Part shown: positions 8,973 to 18,310 of the stretch, piece by piece | Numbering within the stretch: the first letter of the stretch is position 1 | How the letters are laid out: each line of letters starts with the position of its first letter | Assembly: GCF_049680855.1 (NCBI RefSeq) | Contig: NZ_JBMPGS010000006.1 | Location: forward strand, 67,013 to 131,012 | Direction of reading: 5' to 3' | Source: Salinimicrobium sp049680855 | GTDB lineage: Bacteria; Bacteroidota; Bacteroidia; Flavobacteriales; Flavobacteriaceae | Length of the DNA: 64,000 nucleotides | Position numbers and translations under genes: made by a program | Notes under the pieces: generated by a model | Told to the model about the DNA's origin: nothing | Seen by the model: the letters and a program-made list of their open reading frames with translations, nothing else | Database searches by the model: none

Positions 8973-10095
8973 TTTTGGAAGTTGAGGAGATGCTTTTTAC
9001 AATTAATGCTGCTGTTTTCTTACTGGCGCCTGTACCGCCTAGTTTTAACTCCAGGTCGTGATAATCTTCAAACATTTTTGTGCGATTCTCTTCAGAAAGG
9101 ATCTTTTTGAGCTCAATTTTCAGGTTCTTTTTATTAAAATCCTTCTGAATAAGTTCTTTTACCACTTCGCGATCCATTACCAGGTTCACCAGCGAAATAT
9201 AATCAAGTTTGATAATGCGTTTGGCAATCTCGTATGAAATAAAGCTGCCTTTGTAACAAACTACTTCGGGCACCTTGAAAAGCGCTGTCTCCAAAGTTGC
9301 GGTTCCCGAGGTCACCAAAGCTGCGGTGGCAAGGCTAAGTACGTCATAAGTCTGGTTCATCACCAGGTGTACGTTTTTCTTTTTAATATAAGGCGCATAG
9401 AATTCTGGATCCTGACTTGGTGCTCCCGCGATTACAAACTGGTATTCTTCAAAATCACCGGTTATACTCAACATCGTTTTTAGCATTTTTGAGATTTCCT
9501 GTTTGCGGCTTCCCGGAAGGAGAGCAATTACCGGCCGCTCATCAAGTTGGTGCCGCGATTTAAATTCTGAGATATCTACCTGCGGCCTGTTTGCTATGGC
9601 GTCAATAAGCGGATGCCCTACAAAATGTACATCAAACTGATGTTTTTCTTCGTAAAATTCTTTTTCAAAAGGAAGAATGACATACATTTCATCAATGTCA
9701 CGACGAATCTCTTTGATGCGATTTTCTTTCCAGGCCCAGATTTGCGGTGAGATGTAAAAATGAGTTTTAAAACCCTCTTTTCGCGCCCATTTAGCAATTC
9801 TAAGGTTAAAGCCGGGATAATCCACAAAAATTAAAACGTCTGGTTGCCATGCGGTGATGTCTTTTTTGCAGAATGAAATATTGCTGAGAATGGTTCTTAG
9901 GTTCAGGAGCACTTCGGCAAAGCCCATAAACGCGAGATCGCGATAATGTTTAACCGTGGTTCCTCCTGCCTTTTGCATAAGATCTCCTCCCCAAAATCTA
10001 AACTCGGCTTCAGGATCTTCTTGCTTTATTGCCCGCATTAGATTGGCTGCATGCAAATCACCTGAAGCTTCTCCGGCAATGATATAATACTTCAT
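8962..10095 (-). CDS. lpxB: Lipid-A-disaccharide synthase
   Basis: 377 aa, the normal family length. Condenses UDP-2,3-diacylglucosamine with lipid X to form the lipid A disaccharide (GT19). Recognised from MKYYIIAGEASGDLHAANL at the N-terminus, VDYPGFNLR, the FYISPQIWAWKE segment, LLPGSRKQEI and the donor-binding SGTATLE. The frame is open far upstream, but only the ATG at 10093-10095 gives the conserved start. It follows a small membrane-protein gene by 2 bases and overlaps the NlpC/P60 gene by 11. Confidence 0.95.
   Translation of the reverse strand: MKYYIIAGEASGDLHAANLMRAIKQEDPEAEFRFWGGDLMQKAGGTTVKHYRDLAFMGFAEVLLNLRTILSNISFCKKDITAWQPDVLIFVDYPGFNLRIAKWARKEGFKTHFYISPQIWAWKENRIKEIRRDIDEMYVILPFEKEFYEEKHQFDVHFVGHPLIDAIANRPQVDISEFKSRHQLDERPVIALLPGSRKQEISKMLKTMLSITGDFEEYQFVIAGAPSQDPEFYAPYIKKKNVHLVMNQTYDVLSLATAALVTSGTATLETALFKVPEVVCYKGSFISYEIAKRIIKLDYISLVNLVMDREVVKELIQKDFNKKNLKIELKKILSEENRTKMFEDYHDLELKLGGTGASKKTAALIVKSISSTSKNDI
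8964..8974. repeat. AAATGNCATTT dyad, copy 2
   Basis: AAATGTCATTT spans the overlap between the end of lpxB (Asn-Asp-Ile-stop) and the start codons of the NlpC/P60 gene. Confidence 0.6.
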
Positions 10096-10097
10096 TT

Positions 10098-10379
10098 TTA
10101 TAGGATTTTTAAGACTGCAATGGCCAATGCGGCAAAAATGGATGCCATTAGTACACCACGTGCCCGGTAGATTTTTTCTCTTTTCAGGAAAAAGAAAAAT
10201 GGTATAAAATTGAGGATTGCACCTGCCGCTATGAGTGTTCCCAGGAATTCTTCTTTTCGGGCCTCCACAATAGCTTCGGCAATTCCAAGTCCGGAAAACA
10301 ACAGAATATAAAGTAATATGCCGATGCAATTTGCAGAAAGGCCAATCAAAAAGCCGAGAAAAATGTCTTTTTTAATCAT
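10098..10379 (-). CDS. Small membrane protein of unknown function
   Basis: 93 aa with three hydrophobic segments (about residues 7-30, 45-63 and 74-92) and a short basic loop KREKIYRAR. It sits between surE and lpxB, overlapping surE by 8 bases and ending 2 bases before lpxB, so it is part of the same transcript. No family motif is recognised. The position next to lpxB suggests, without proof, a role in the cell envelope. Confidence 0.75.
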   Translation of the reverse strand: MIKKDIFLGFLIGLSANCIGILLYILLFSGLGIAEAIVEARKEEFLGTLIAAGAILNFIPFFFFLKREKIYRARGVLMASIFAALAIAVLKIL

Positions 10380-11154
10380 TCAGTTTCCAGGTATTTAGAT
10401 CGCGTATCACATGATGAGCCGTGAGGTCAAATTGTACAGGTACTACAGAAACATATCCCTGGGAAAGAGCATATTCGTCGCTATCCTGTCCTTCGTCTTC
10501 ATTGATAAATTTTCCTGAGAGCCAGTAATAATCCCGCCCCTGCGGGTTGGTTCGTTTATCAAATTGTTCTTCCCAGTGTGCGCTTGCCTGCCTGCAGATC
10601 TTAATTCCTTTAATTTCAGATTCCTTGAGCTTGGGCAGGTTCACGTTTAGGACAACACCTTTTGGTAATCCGTTCTTAAGAACATTTCGGGTAATTGTCT
10701 TTACAAATTTTTTTGTGGGTTCAAAATCTGCGGTGAGGGAATAATCCAGAAGAGAAAACCCTATAGCGGGAATTCCTTCCACACCCGCTTCCACAGCGGC
10801 GCTCATCGTACCCGAATAAATGACGTTGATCGAAGAATTGGAGCCGTGGTTAATTCCGCTTACGCACAGGTCCGGCTTTCTACGCAATATCTCCTGGGTG
10901 GCTATTTTTACGCAATCGGCAGGAGTACCAGAGCAGCTATATTCTTTATGCTTCGTATTTTCTTTGACTTTTACAGGGTCGCAAAATAAGGTGTTGCTTA
11001 TGGTAATTGCATGTCCCATTCCGCTTTGAGGACTGTCTGGCGCTACTACTACTACATCTCCCAGTTGTTTCATAACTTCAATTAAGGCTCTTATACCGGG
11101 GGCGGTGATACCATCATCATTTGTGACCAGGATTAGCGGTTTGTTTTTAGACAT
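10372..11154 (-). CDS. surE: 5'/3'-nucleotidase SurE
   Basis: 260 aa. Metal-dependent phosphatase acting on nucleoside monophosphates. The N-terminal VTNDDGITAPGI holds the DD metal ligands, followed by APDSPQSGMGHAIT, CSGTPADCVK and SGINHGSN with the active-site Asn, all hallmarks of SurE. It is the first gene of a five-gene minus-strand operon (surE, membrane protein, lpxB, NlpC/P60, comEC). Only a weak TAnnTTTG-like element is seen upstream. Confidence 0.95.
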   Translation of the reverse strand: MSKNKPLILVTNDDGITAPGIRALIEVMKQLGDVVVVAPDSPQSGMGHAITISNTLFCDPVKVKENTKHKEYSCSGTPADCVKIATQEILRRKPDLCVSGINHGSNSSINVIYSGTMSAAVEAGVEGIPAIGFSLLDYSLTADFEPTKKFVKTITRNVLKNGLPKGVVLNVNLPKLKESEIKGIKICRQASAHWEEQFDKRTNPQGRDYYWLSGKFINEDEGQDSDEYALSQGYVSVVPVQFDLTAHHVIRDLNTWKLND

Positions 11155-11282
11155 AGAAGTGTTTTTATGACTGCTAAATTAAATTAATTTCCTGAGGAAA
11201 CATTAAATTCGTAGTTTAACAAAAAAATTATTAGCCTTGAAGCCTTGGCATAGTTTTTAGTGTATAAAAGGTGAACTTAATC

Positions 11283-13433
11283 ATGAAAATATTCAATCTA
11301 ATGAAGAGGAATTTTAAAATATTAGTGCTAGTGCTATTGTTTGCAGTAGCCTCCTGTAGTTTTACCACAAAAACATTTAACGATCCCGATAAAGATAAGA
11401 CCCTTGTTGAGCTTATCACTTATGTTTTGGAAAACGGTCATTATGATTCTAAGGATATAAATGATTCTTTCTCAAAAGAAGTATATTCTAATTACCTGGA
11501 GGAACTGGACCCTATGAAAAGGTATTTCTACGCCAGTGATATTGAAGAATTCCAGGCATATGAAGATCAAATTGATGATCAAATCAAGAATAAGGATATT
11601 AGTTTCTTTGATCTTACCTACAAGCGTTTTCAGCAGCGAATGGCAGAGTCAAAGGAAATATATAAAGAAGTGCTGGCAACGCCATTTGATTTCACAGAGG
11701 ACGAAGTGCTTGAAGCAGATTATGATAACAGACCTTATGTAGCGTCCAAAGAAGAAATGAAGGAGCGTTGGAAAAAACAGCTTAAACTTGCTGCACTGGG
11801 AACTTATTACGATAAGATCAAGGAGCAAAAAAGAGGACTGGAAGAAAATCCCGAAGCAGAGAAGAAGTCTAACGCAGAGTTAGAGGCTGAAGCCAGGGAA
11901 ATTACCAGGACTTCATTAGAAGAGTATTATGATTTCAATGATGATTTGCAACGAAAAGACTGGTTTAGCGTATATGTGAATGCAATTGTAGAGAGGTTTG
12001 ACCCGCATACCTTTTATTTCGCCCCTACAGATAAAGACCGTTTTGATATGGCAATGTCTGGTAAACTTGAGGGTATTGGAGCGCGTCTTCAGAAGAAAAG
12101 CGACAACATAAAGATCATTGAAATAATTTCTGGTGGACCAGCCTGGAGAGGTGATGAAATTGAAGTAGGTGATGAGATCATTAAAGTTAAGCAGGAGGAT
12201 GAAAAAGAGCCGGTAAGCGTTGCAGGAATGAGACTTGATGACGCAGTTGGTCTTATCAAAGGTCCAAAAGGAACGAAAGTAACCCTAACAGTTAGAAAAG
12301 TAGATGGAACGGTAGAAGATATCGACATTGTTCGTGATGTGGTTGAATTGGAAGAAACCTATGCAAAATCTTCAATTGTGGAGAAAGAGGGAAGAACTTA
12401 TGGGGTGATCAACCTTCCGAAGTTTTACTTTGACATGGGAGACTATTCCGCAAGAAATGCGGCCAGTGATGTAAAACAGGAGATCATAAGACTTAAGGAA
12501 CAGGATATGGAAGGTCTTGTACTTGATCTTAGAAATAATGGTGGAGGTTCTTTAAAAACTGTGGTTGATATTGCAGGATTATTTATTAAAGAAGGCCCTG
12601 TGGTACAGGTGAGAAGTAAAATGGATGGCCAGGAAGTGCTTAAGGATACAGATCCTTCTATTCTTTGGGACGGGCCTTTAGTAATACTGGTAAATGAACT
12701 TTCTGCATCTGCTTCGGAAATTTTAGCTGCAGCTATGCAGGATTACAAGAGAGCGATTGTAATTGGAAGTAAGCAAACTTACGGAAAAGGGACGGTGCAG
12801 AATGTTATCGATCTTAACCGATGGATTAGAAACAGTGATTTTGGTGACCTTGGAGCTTTAAAATTGACCACCCAGAAGTTTTACAGAGTGAACGGTGGTT
12901 CTACACAGTTGGAAGGGGTTAAAAGTGATGTGGTTGTTCCAGACAGGTACAGCTATATAGATATTGGAGAAAAAGATCAGGAAAACCCACTTCCATGGGA
13001 CCAGATCGCTCCTGCAGATTATGAAGTATGGAACGATTATGTAGGATTCGAGGAAACCATTAAGAGCAGTAAAGCGAGAATGGCGAAAAATGAGCAATTA
13101 AAGCTCATAGATGAAAATGCAAAATGGATTCGTGATCAAAGAGATGAAAAATCTTTTCCACTTAATTTTGAGAAATATAAAACGGAGTTAGAGCAGGATG
13201 AAGAACAGGCAAAACAGTTTGATAGGATTTCAGATTACAAGTCAAATCTTACCTATAAATCCCTGCCTTATGAAATGAAAATGTTCTCTACAGATACTGT
13301 TCTTGCGGAGAAAAGGGAAAGATGGCACGAAACCCTTGCTGGCGATGTGTACATGGAAGAGGCCATCCACGTGCTGGAAGATATGAAAATGAACAACATT
13401 CAGAATTCCAAATTAGCCGAAATCAGGGACTAA
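11283..13433 (+). CDS. prc: Tail-specific (C-terminal processing) protease, Prc/S41A
   Basis: 716 aa lipoprotein-like periplasmic protease. The signal ends in AVASCSF, a possible lipobox. Order of domains: N-terminal helical region, PDZ domain (GIGARLQKKSDNIKI and following, about 255-345), S41 protease core with the Ser in SASASEIL (about 478) and Lys in TYGKGTVQ (about 502), then a C-terminal charged domain. It degrades or trims proteins recognised at their C-terminus. ATGs at 11271, 11283 and 11301 are all possible; 11301 would give the most typical lipoprotein signal. A perfect terminator hairpin follows. Confidence 0.93.
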   Translation: MKIFNLMKRNFKILVLVLLFAVASCSFTTKTFNDPDKDKTLVELITYVLENGHYDSKDINDSFSKEVYSNYLEELDPMKRYFYASDIEEFQAYEDQIDDQIKNKDISFFDLTYKRFQQRMAESKEIYKEVLATPFDFTEDEVLEADYDNRPYVASKEEMKERWKKQLKLAALGTYYDKIKEQKRGLEENPEAEKKSNAELEAEAREITRTSLEEYYDFNDDLQRKDWFSVYVNAIVERFDPHTFYFAPTDKDRFDMAMSGKLEGIGARLQKKSDNIKIIEIISGGPAWRGDEIEVGDEIIKVKQEDEKEPVSVAGMRLDDAVGLIKGPKGTKVTLTVRKVDGTVEDIDIVRDVVELEETYAKSSIVEKEGRTYGVINLPKFYFDMGDYSARNAASDVKQEIIRLKEQDMEGLVLDLRNNGGGSLKTVVDIAGLFIKEGPVVQVRSKMDGQEVLKDTDPSILWDGPLVILVNELSASASEILAAAMQDYKRAIVIGSKQTYGKGTVQNVIDLNRWIRNSDFGDLGALKLTTQKFYRVNGGSTQLEGVKSDVVVPDRYSYIDIGEKDQENPLPWDQIAPADYEVWNDYVGFEETIKSSKARMAKNEQLKLIDENAKWIRDQRDEKSFPLNFEKYKTELEQDEEQAKQFDRISDYKSNLTYKSLPYEMKMFSTDTVLAEKRERWHETLAGDVYMEEAIHVLEDMKMNNIQNSKLAEIRD

Positions 13434-13455
13434 TTTGTGAAGGAAAATCAATAGA

Positions 13456-13489
13456 AAATCCCCTTATGGCAACATAGGGGGATTTTTTT
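13456..13489. terminator. Strong terminator after prc
   Basis: AAATCCCCTTATG pairs over 13 positions (one T-G wobble) with CATAGGGGGATTT around the loop gcaa, followed by a T tract. It can stop prc; whether it also serves transcripts coming from rodA is open. Confidence 0.85.
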
Positions 13490-13857
13490 GTATCCGATAG
13501 AAGAGGTATATTCTGGAGTGTCAAAAAGGGCATTTTGGCCGTATGTTTTCAGCTGAAGTAGCTTTTTAAAAGATAATTCTGAAAATTTTTGCTGGTAGAA
13601 TGCTTTTTCATTTTGCCAAATACTTATTTCGCCTAAATGGTTTGGAAAATTTGGATTTTCCATCGTCATAAGTGTCAAAAATGAGCTATTTAAGCGATCT
13701 TCTTTGAAGAAAAGTCTTTGTTGGTGGTTATGCAAAGATTTCGAACTGGTGGGAAAAAGCTCAGTAATAAATGGAGGAGTTCCAAAAATGACATTTTTAG
13801 ATGATTTCTTCCGAAGCAAATCAAAGTTAAGAGAATGTTTCAAAGCTGATTTTCTCC
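13490..13857. other. Intergenic stretch between convergent prc and rodA
   Basis: No convincing gene. A minus-strand frame (about 13448-13843, TTG start 15 bases after the rodA stop) is open for 131 codons, but it runs through the prc terminator and shows no family motif. It may be a decayed gene. It holds a dyad copy at 13786. Confidence 0.45.
13786..13796. repeat. AAATGNCATTT dyad, copy 3
   Basis: AAATGACATTT within a longer perfect arm pair AAAAATG-A-CATTTTT, in the prc-rodA gap. Confidence 0.6.
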
Positions 13858-15108
13858 TTACCAGAAGGACATTCGCTCCCCGTCAAGTTTAATGAAAATA
13901 AAGAGCAGAATAGTGAATCCCCATAAGCCAGATCCTCCATAGCTAAAAAATGGCAGTGGGATTCCCACCGTGGGCAATATTCCTATCACCATTCCTATGT
14001 TCACGAAGAAATGTATGAAGAGAATGCCCACCACACTGTAGCCATAAACGCGGTTAAATTGCGATTTTTGACGCTCGGCGAGATAAATAAGGCGTATCAT
14101 TAAGAATACAAATAAGAGCACGACCACGCTGCTCCCAATAAACCCCCATTCTTCACCCACGGTACTAAAAATATAATCTGTATGCTGCTCGGGCACAAAA
14201 TTTCCTTTCGTTTGGGTTCCCTGCGTCCAGCCTTTTCCAAACCAGCTGCCGCTGCCAATGGCAATTTCACTTTGATTGGTGTTATAGCCAATTCCGCGGC
14301 TGTCAACTTCCTTTCCAAGAACAATATTGAACCTGTCGCGATGTCTTTGCTCAAAAATGTTCTGAAAAATGTAATCTACCGAGAAGGACAAGGTGATCGC
14401 CGTAATAATAATTGCTAGATAGGCGACTACTCCGGGCTTTTTCTTTTTCCGAAGAATAAATGACAAAGCTGCCACTAGTACGATTCCTACCGAAATCCAG
14501 ATAGGACCGAAAAGCAGCGTCATCACGAAAACAATGATGGCTGTGATACCCACCACCAGGTAAACTCCGGAAAGCCCTTCCCTGTAAAGCGGGAAAAAAA
14601 AAGCCGAGTATACCAGTGCACTACCGGCATCTGGTTGCGGCAGGATGATAAGCGCGGGCAGGATGATGATGATAAAGGCTTTAAATTGTCCGCTCAAATT
14701 CCGGATATCTGTTTGAATATCGCTTATGTATTTGGCCAGGGCGAGGGCCGTCGCGACTTTGGCAAACTCTGCAGGCTGCAGGGTGAAGCCTCCAATAGCA
14801 TACCAGGAAGTTGCCCCGTTGATGGTTTTTCCGAAGAAAAAAAGTCCGATGATGGAAATGAGGGAAATGATATAAAATACACTTGCAAACCGTTCATAGA
14901 ACTTGGCTTCTATAGAGAGCAGCAGGATGATAAGAAAAACACTCAGGATAATCCAGAGCAACTGTTTTCCATAGATTTGGTTTAGATCAAAATAAGCCGC
15001 GGAAACGTCTGAAAGGGAAGCGGAATAAATGTTGATCCATCCAATGGCTACGAGTAAAAGATATAAAACAATAGAGATCCAGTCAAAATTGGAAATAGAT
15101 TTCGACAT
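13858..15108 (-). CDS. rodA: Rod-shape protein RodA (SEDS glycosyltransferase)
   Basis: 416 aa, about ten membrane helices. Polymerises lipid II glycan strands for lateral wall growth together with PBP2. Typical segments are the N-terminal FDWISIVLYLLLVAIGWINIYSA part, PAEFAKVATALALAKYI with the conserved Glu and Lys region, QPDAGSALV with the catalytic Asp, and GIPLPFFSYGGSG near the C-terminus. It begins 3 bases after the mrdA stop, as last gene of the mreBCD-mrdA-rodA cluster. Confidence 0.95.
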   Translation of the reverse strand: MSKSISNFDWISIVLYLLLVAIGWINIYSASLSDVSAAYFDLNQIYGKQLLWIILSVFLIILLLSIEAKFYERFASVFYIISLISIIGLFFFGKTINGATSWYAIGGFTLQPAEFAKVATALALAKYISDIQTDIRNLSGQFKAFIIIILPALIILPQPDAGSALVYSAFFFPLYREGLSGVYLVVGITAIIVFVMTLLFGPIWISVGIVLVAALSFILRKKKKPGVVAYLAIIITAITLSFSVDYIFQNIFEQRHRDRFNIVLGKEVDSRGIGYNTNQSEIAIGSGSWFGKGWTQGTQTKGNFVPEQHTDYIFSTVGEEWGFIGSSVVVLLFVFLMIRLIYLAERQKSQFNRVYGYSVVGILFIHFFVNIGMVIGILPTVGIPLPFFSYGGSGLWGFTILLFIFIKLDGERMSFW

Positions 15109-15111
15109 TCT

Positions 15112-16980
15112 TTACTGGTTGATTTTAAAGGGTTCGCCGCTGTAAGGTTTGGCATATTCTTCTTCAAGGCTGTGGGAAAGGATCCAGTCTTCCATATCTG
15201 TACGGGTAATTTCCCCTTTTAGATACTTTTCAATCATTAATCCGGCGATCCTTCCGGCATAGCGACCACCCCAATAGCCATTTTCAACAAAAACAGCAAG
15301 AGCGATCTTCGGATTTTCAACGGGTGCAAAAGCCACAAAAATAGAGTGGTCTGTAAGCTGCATGCGTTTTCCGTCGATTCTCACATAGTTTTCGGCCGTA
15401 CCTGTTTTTCCGCCTATTTCGATCCCGGGAATTCGCAGGGCTGCAGCCGTTCCGCTTTTGTACACCTCATGCATTCCTTCTATGACGGGTTCAAAATGTT
15501 TGGGATCTATCGTAGTAATATTTTTTTGGGTGTATTCTTGCTGTTTAATGGGTGTTCCATCAACTTCCTTAAGAATATGCGGAGTATAAAACCATCCTTT
15601 ATTGGCTATGGCCGCCGTCATATTTGCCAGCTGGATAGGTGTCGTTAATATCTCACCCTGGCCAATCGCATTTGAAATAGTTGCGGTGGAATACCAGTTA
15701 TACGTAGGATAGTTGTATATTTTGTTGTAGTATTCTGATGAAGGGATCTTTCCGGGTTGGCCAATGGGAAGGTCAGAACCCAGGTAATCCCCAAGACCGA
15801 AGCTTTTTAGGTGGTTGGCCCAAACATCCATTCCTTCCTGTGGAGTAGGATATTTTTCAATGATCCTTCTATAAACGTTTGCAAAATAGGCATTACAGGA
15901 CTGTGCGATTCCGGGGATCATATCCAGCGGGCTTCTGTGTGCATGACAGCCAAGCCTTCTTCCGCGGCCATAAAAGTATCCGTGGTTGCAGTGAAAGCGG
16001 TCATCTGTATCTACCACTCCTTCCTGAAGTGCAATTAGCGCATTAATGGTCTTAAAGGGAGATCCCGGCGGATATTGGGCCAAAAGTCCGCGGTCATACA
16101 ATGGTTTTGCTATGGAATCATAGTATAGTTCTGTATAATTCTTTGAACGCTGCCGGCCTACAAGCTTCGCAGGGTCGTAATTGGGAGCAGTGACCAGGGC
16201 CAGGATCTCTCCTGTGGCTGGTTCAATAGCTACAATTCCGCCGCGTTTGTTTTCCATGAGGAGCTCACCGTATTCCTGAAGTTTTGCATCAATGGTGATG
16301 GTCAGGTCTTGGCCTTTTTTTGGAAGCGTATCGTACATTCCTCCTTTATATGGCCCAATATCCTTGTTAAAACGGTCTTTTTGGATATATTTCACTCCTT
16401 TTACCCCACGCAGCAATTCTTCGTAATATCCTTCGATTCCTTGGTTTCCAATTAAATCTCCGGAAATGTAATATGGATCCTGGTTGACCTTGCGTTGATT
16501 CACTTCAGCAATGTAGCCAAGGACATTAGATCCGCTGGTGGTGTGATAATCCCGAAGAGAACGCTTCTGAATATAAAAGCCTTCATATTTTCTCATTTTC
16601 TCCTGTAAATATGCGTATTCTCCTTTGGTTAACTGCGGTACTACTACAGATGGCAATCTAGGTGAATAGATCTTGGCTTTGTCTAGCCTTTTGATAAGAT
16701 TTTCAGGAGTGATATTTAGAATATTGCAGAATTCGGTAGTGTCAAACGGCTTCACATTCCGCGGAATCACCATCACATCGTAAGAGGGTTGATTTGAAAC
16801 AAGAAGTTCTCCATTTCTATCAAAAATAAATCCCCGCTGGGGATAGTCGTAAACTACTTTTACAGCATTATTTTCTGAACGTCCTGCAAAAGAGGTGTCA
16901 AGGATCTGGAGATAAAACACGCGACCAATGAAGACCAGGCCGGTGGTAATGATAACAATAAAAAGTAAAATTTTCCTCAT
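15112..16980 (-). CDS. mrdA: Penicillin-binding protein 2 (elongation transpeptidase)
   Basis: 622 aa. One N-terminal membrane helix, a PBP dimerisation domain and a transpeptidase domain with the three motifs SPFK (Ser 307), SCN (361-363) and KTGT (525-528). It cross-links peptidoglycan during elongation, paired with RodA. Its start overlaps the mreD stop by 4 bases (ATGA). Length and motif spacing are normal for Bacteroidota PBP2. Confidence 0.95.
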   Translation of the reverse strand: MRKILLFIVIITTGLVFIGRVFYLQILDTSFAGRSENNAVKVVYDYPQRGFIFDRNGELLVSNQPSYDVMVIPRNVKPFDTTEFCNILNITPENLIKRLDKAKIYSPRLPSVVVPQLTKGEYAYLQEKMRKYEGFYIQKRSLRDYHTTSGSNVLGYIAEVNQRKVNQDPYYISGDLIGNQGIEGYYEELLRGVKGVKYIQKDRFNKDIGPYKGGMYDTLPKKGQDLTITIDAKLQEYGELLMENKRGGIVAIEPATGEILALVTAPNYDPAKLVGRQRSKNYTELYYDSIAKPLYDRGLLAQYPPGSPFKTINALIALQEGVVDTDDRFHCNHGYFYGRGRRLGCHAHRSPLDMIPGIAQSCNAYFANVYRRIIEKYPTPQEGMDVWANHLKSFGLGDYLGSDLPIGQPGKIPSSEYYNKIYNYPTYNWYSTATISNAIGQGEILTTPIQLANMTAAIANKGWFYTPHILKEVDGTPIKQQEYTQKNITTIDPKHFEPVIEGMHEVYKSGTAAALRIPGIEIGGKTGTAENYVRIDGKRMQLTDHSIFVAFAPVENPKIALAVFVENGYWGGRYAGRIAGLMIEKYLKGEITRTDMEDWILSHSLEEEYAKPYSGEPFKINQ

Positions 16981-17483
16981 TTCGGTTTCCTGCTGAATAA
17001 TGCCAGGCTTAAAAATACGAGTAACATCGTAAAAATGCCTGAATACAATGTTTTCTTAAATAGCAACAACAAATGTGCAAAACTGAAGATTTCCAGTAAA
17101 AACAATACCAGATGATGTATGAAAACTATGAAAGCAACATAAGATATCCTTGAGCCCAACGGAGTACTTGAAAACTTTATTGTCTGGTAATCATAACTAA
17201 CTCCAAAAGAAAACCTCAATACGGCCGGCCGAATGTAAGCTACCACAAGACAGGCAGCCGCGTTTATACCGCCGCTATCTTCAAAAAGATCAACTCCCAG
17301 GCCCAGTAGAAAGCTGAGAAGAAGTAATAAAGTCTGGCTTCCGTTAAAAGGAAAAAGGATTATAAACAGAATATACAGATAAGGATTAACATATCCTAAA
17401 AAGTTGATGTTGTTTAGCAGTAATACCTGTAGGAGGATTAGAAAAATGAACCGCAGCGTGTTTGAAATGACGACATTATTCAT
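16977..17483 (-). CDS. mreD: Rod-shape protein MreD
   Basis: 168 aa, about five membrane helices, poorly conserved in sequence as usual for MreD. The identification rests on its hydrophobic pattern (start NTLRFIFLILLQVLLLNNIN, then PFNGSQTLLLLLSFLLGLGVDLF) and its position between mreC (8-base overlap) and mrdA (4-base overlap). It is part of the elongasome and links MreC and the cytoskeleton to wall synthesis. Confidence 0.88.
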   Translation of the reverse strand: MNNVVISNTLRFIFLILLQVLLLNNINFLGYVNPYLYILFIILFPFNGSQTLLLLLSFLLGLGVDLFEDSGGINAAACLVVAYIRPAVLRFSFGVSYDYQTIKFSSTPLGSRISYVAFIVFIHHLVLFLLEIFSFAHLLLLFKKTLYSGIFTMLLVFLSLALFSRKPK

Positions 17484-18300
17484 TGTTCGTTAAATTTTCC
17501 AGTTCCTGTATCTCTTCTTTGTCGTTATTGTTAATGATGTACACATAACCAATGTTAGTCATGTCATTAAAAAGACGAACATTAATGTCGTAATAACTTT
17601 GGTTTGGGGCCATTGAAAAATTTTCAATGGTACCTATAGGAACACCTTGCGGGAATATGAGAGAACGTCCCCCGGTTATGATGGTATCACCTTCGGTTAC
17701 AGGAGCTATTTCCGGAACATCGATAAGCTGAACTACATTGGGATCTTCTCCATCCCAAACCAGCGAACCAAAGTGATTTGTATCCTGGAGTTGTGCATTA
17801 ATTTTTGAATTTGAATTCAAGATAGAGATCACCGTGGCGTAATTAGCCGATACATTCTCTACTATACCTACAATCCCCCTGCTAGTGACCACTCCCATAT
17901 CTTTTGCAATACCTGCTTTTTTACCTTTGTTTATGGTAAGATAATTATCAATTTTTGCAAAATTGTTATTGATAACCCTGGCAGTTCTAAAGGTGTAATT
18001 GTTCTTGAAGAGGGAATCCTGAGGTTTTTGAAGTTCTACCGTGTCTACCATATTTGCCATATGCTCTCTCAATTGCTGGTTCTCTTCAAGCAATCGTTGG
18101 TTATATTCCTCCAGGTTAAAATAGGAATTAATATTACTTGTCCAGCTGTAAATTCCGCCGGTAAGGAAGTTTGCAGAACTAATAAACTTGCTCTTTTGGT
18201 AAGAATGTGACTGTATGGTTAGAAACAACGAAAAAAGTAGCAGCAATAAGAAAAGTATCGTATTCTTATTGCGAATAAGAAAATTAAATATTTGCTGCAT
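17476..18300 (-). CDS. mreC: Rod-shape protein MreC
   Basis: 274 aa. One N-terminal membrane helix (about 14-28), a coiled-coil stretch around EEYNQRLLEENQQLREHM, then the MreC beta-barrel core (KGKKAGIAKDMGVVTSRGIVG). It spans the periplasm and organises PBP2 and RodA. It starts 10 bases after the mreB stop and overlaps mreD by 8 bases. Confidence 0.93.
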   Translation of the reverse strand: MQQIFNFLIRNKNTILFLLLLLFSLFLTIQSHSYQKSKFISSANFLTGGIYSWTSNINSYFNLEEYNQRLLEENQQLREHMANMVDTVELQKPQDSLFKNNYTFRTARVINNNFAKIDNYLTINKGKKAGIAKDMGVVTSRGIVGIVENVSANYATVISILNSNSKINAQLQDTNHFGSLVWDGEDPNVVQLIDVPEIAPVTEGDTIITGGRSLIFPQGVPIGTIENFSMAPNQSYYDINVRLFNDMTNIGYVYIINNNDKEEIQELENLTNNE

Positions 18301-18310
18301 ATACTTTTAC

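Noticed and set aside
11189..11203. TTTCCT/AGGAAA dyad between surE and prc
   Set aside because: A single short dyad in AT-rich divergent promoter DNA, without a known regulator; too little to call an operator.
13448..13843. Minus-strand open frame of 131 codons behind rodA
   Set aside because: TTG start, runs through the prc terminator, no motif, no clear coding pattern. Possibly a decayed gene; described only as intergenic.
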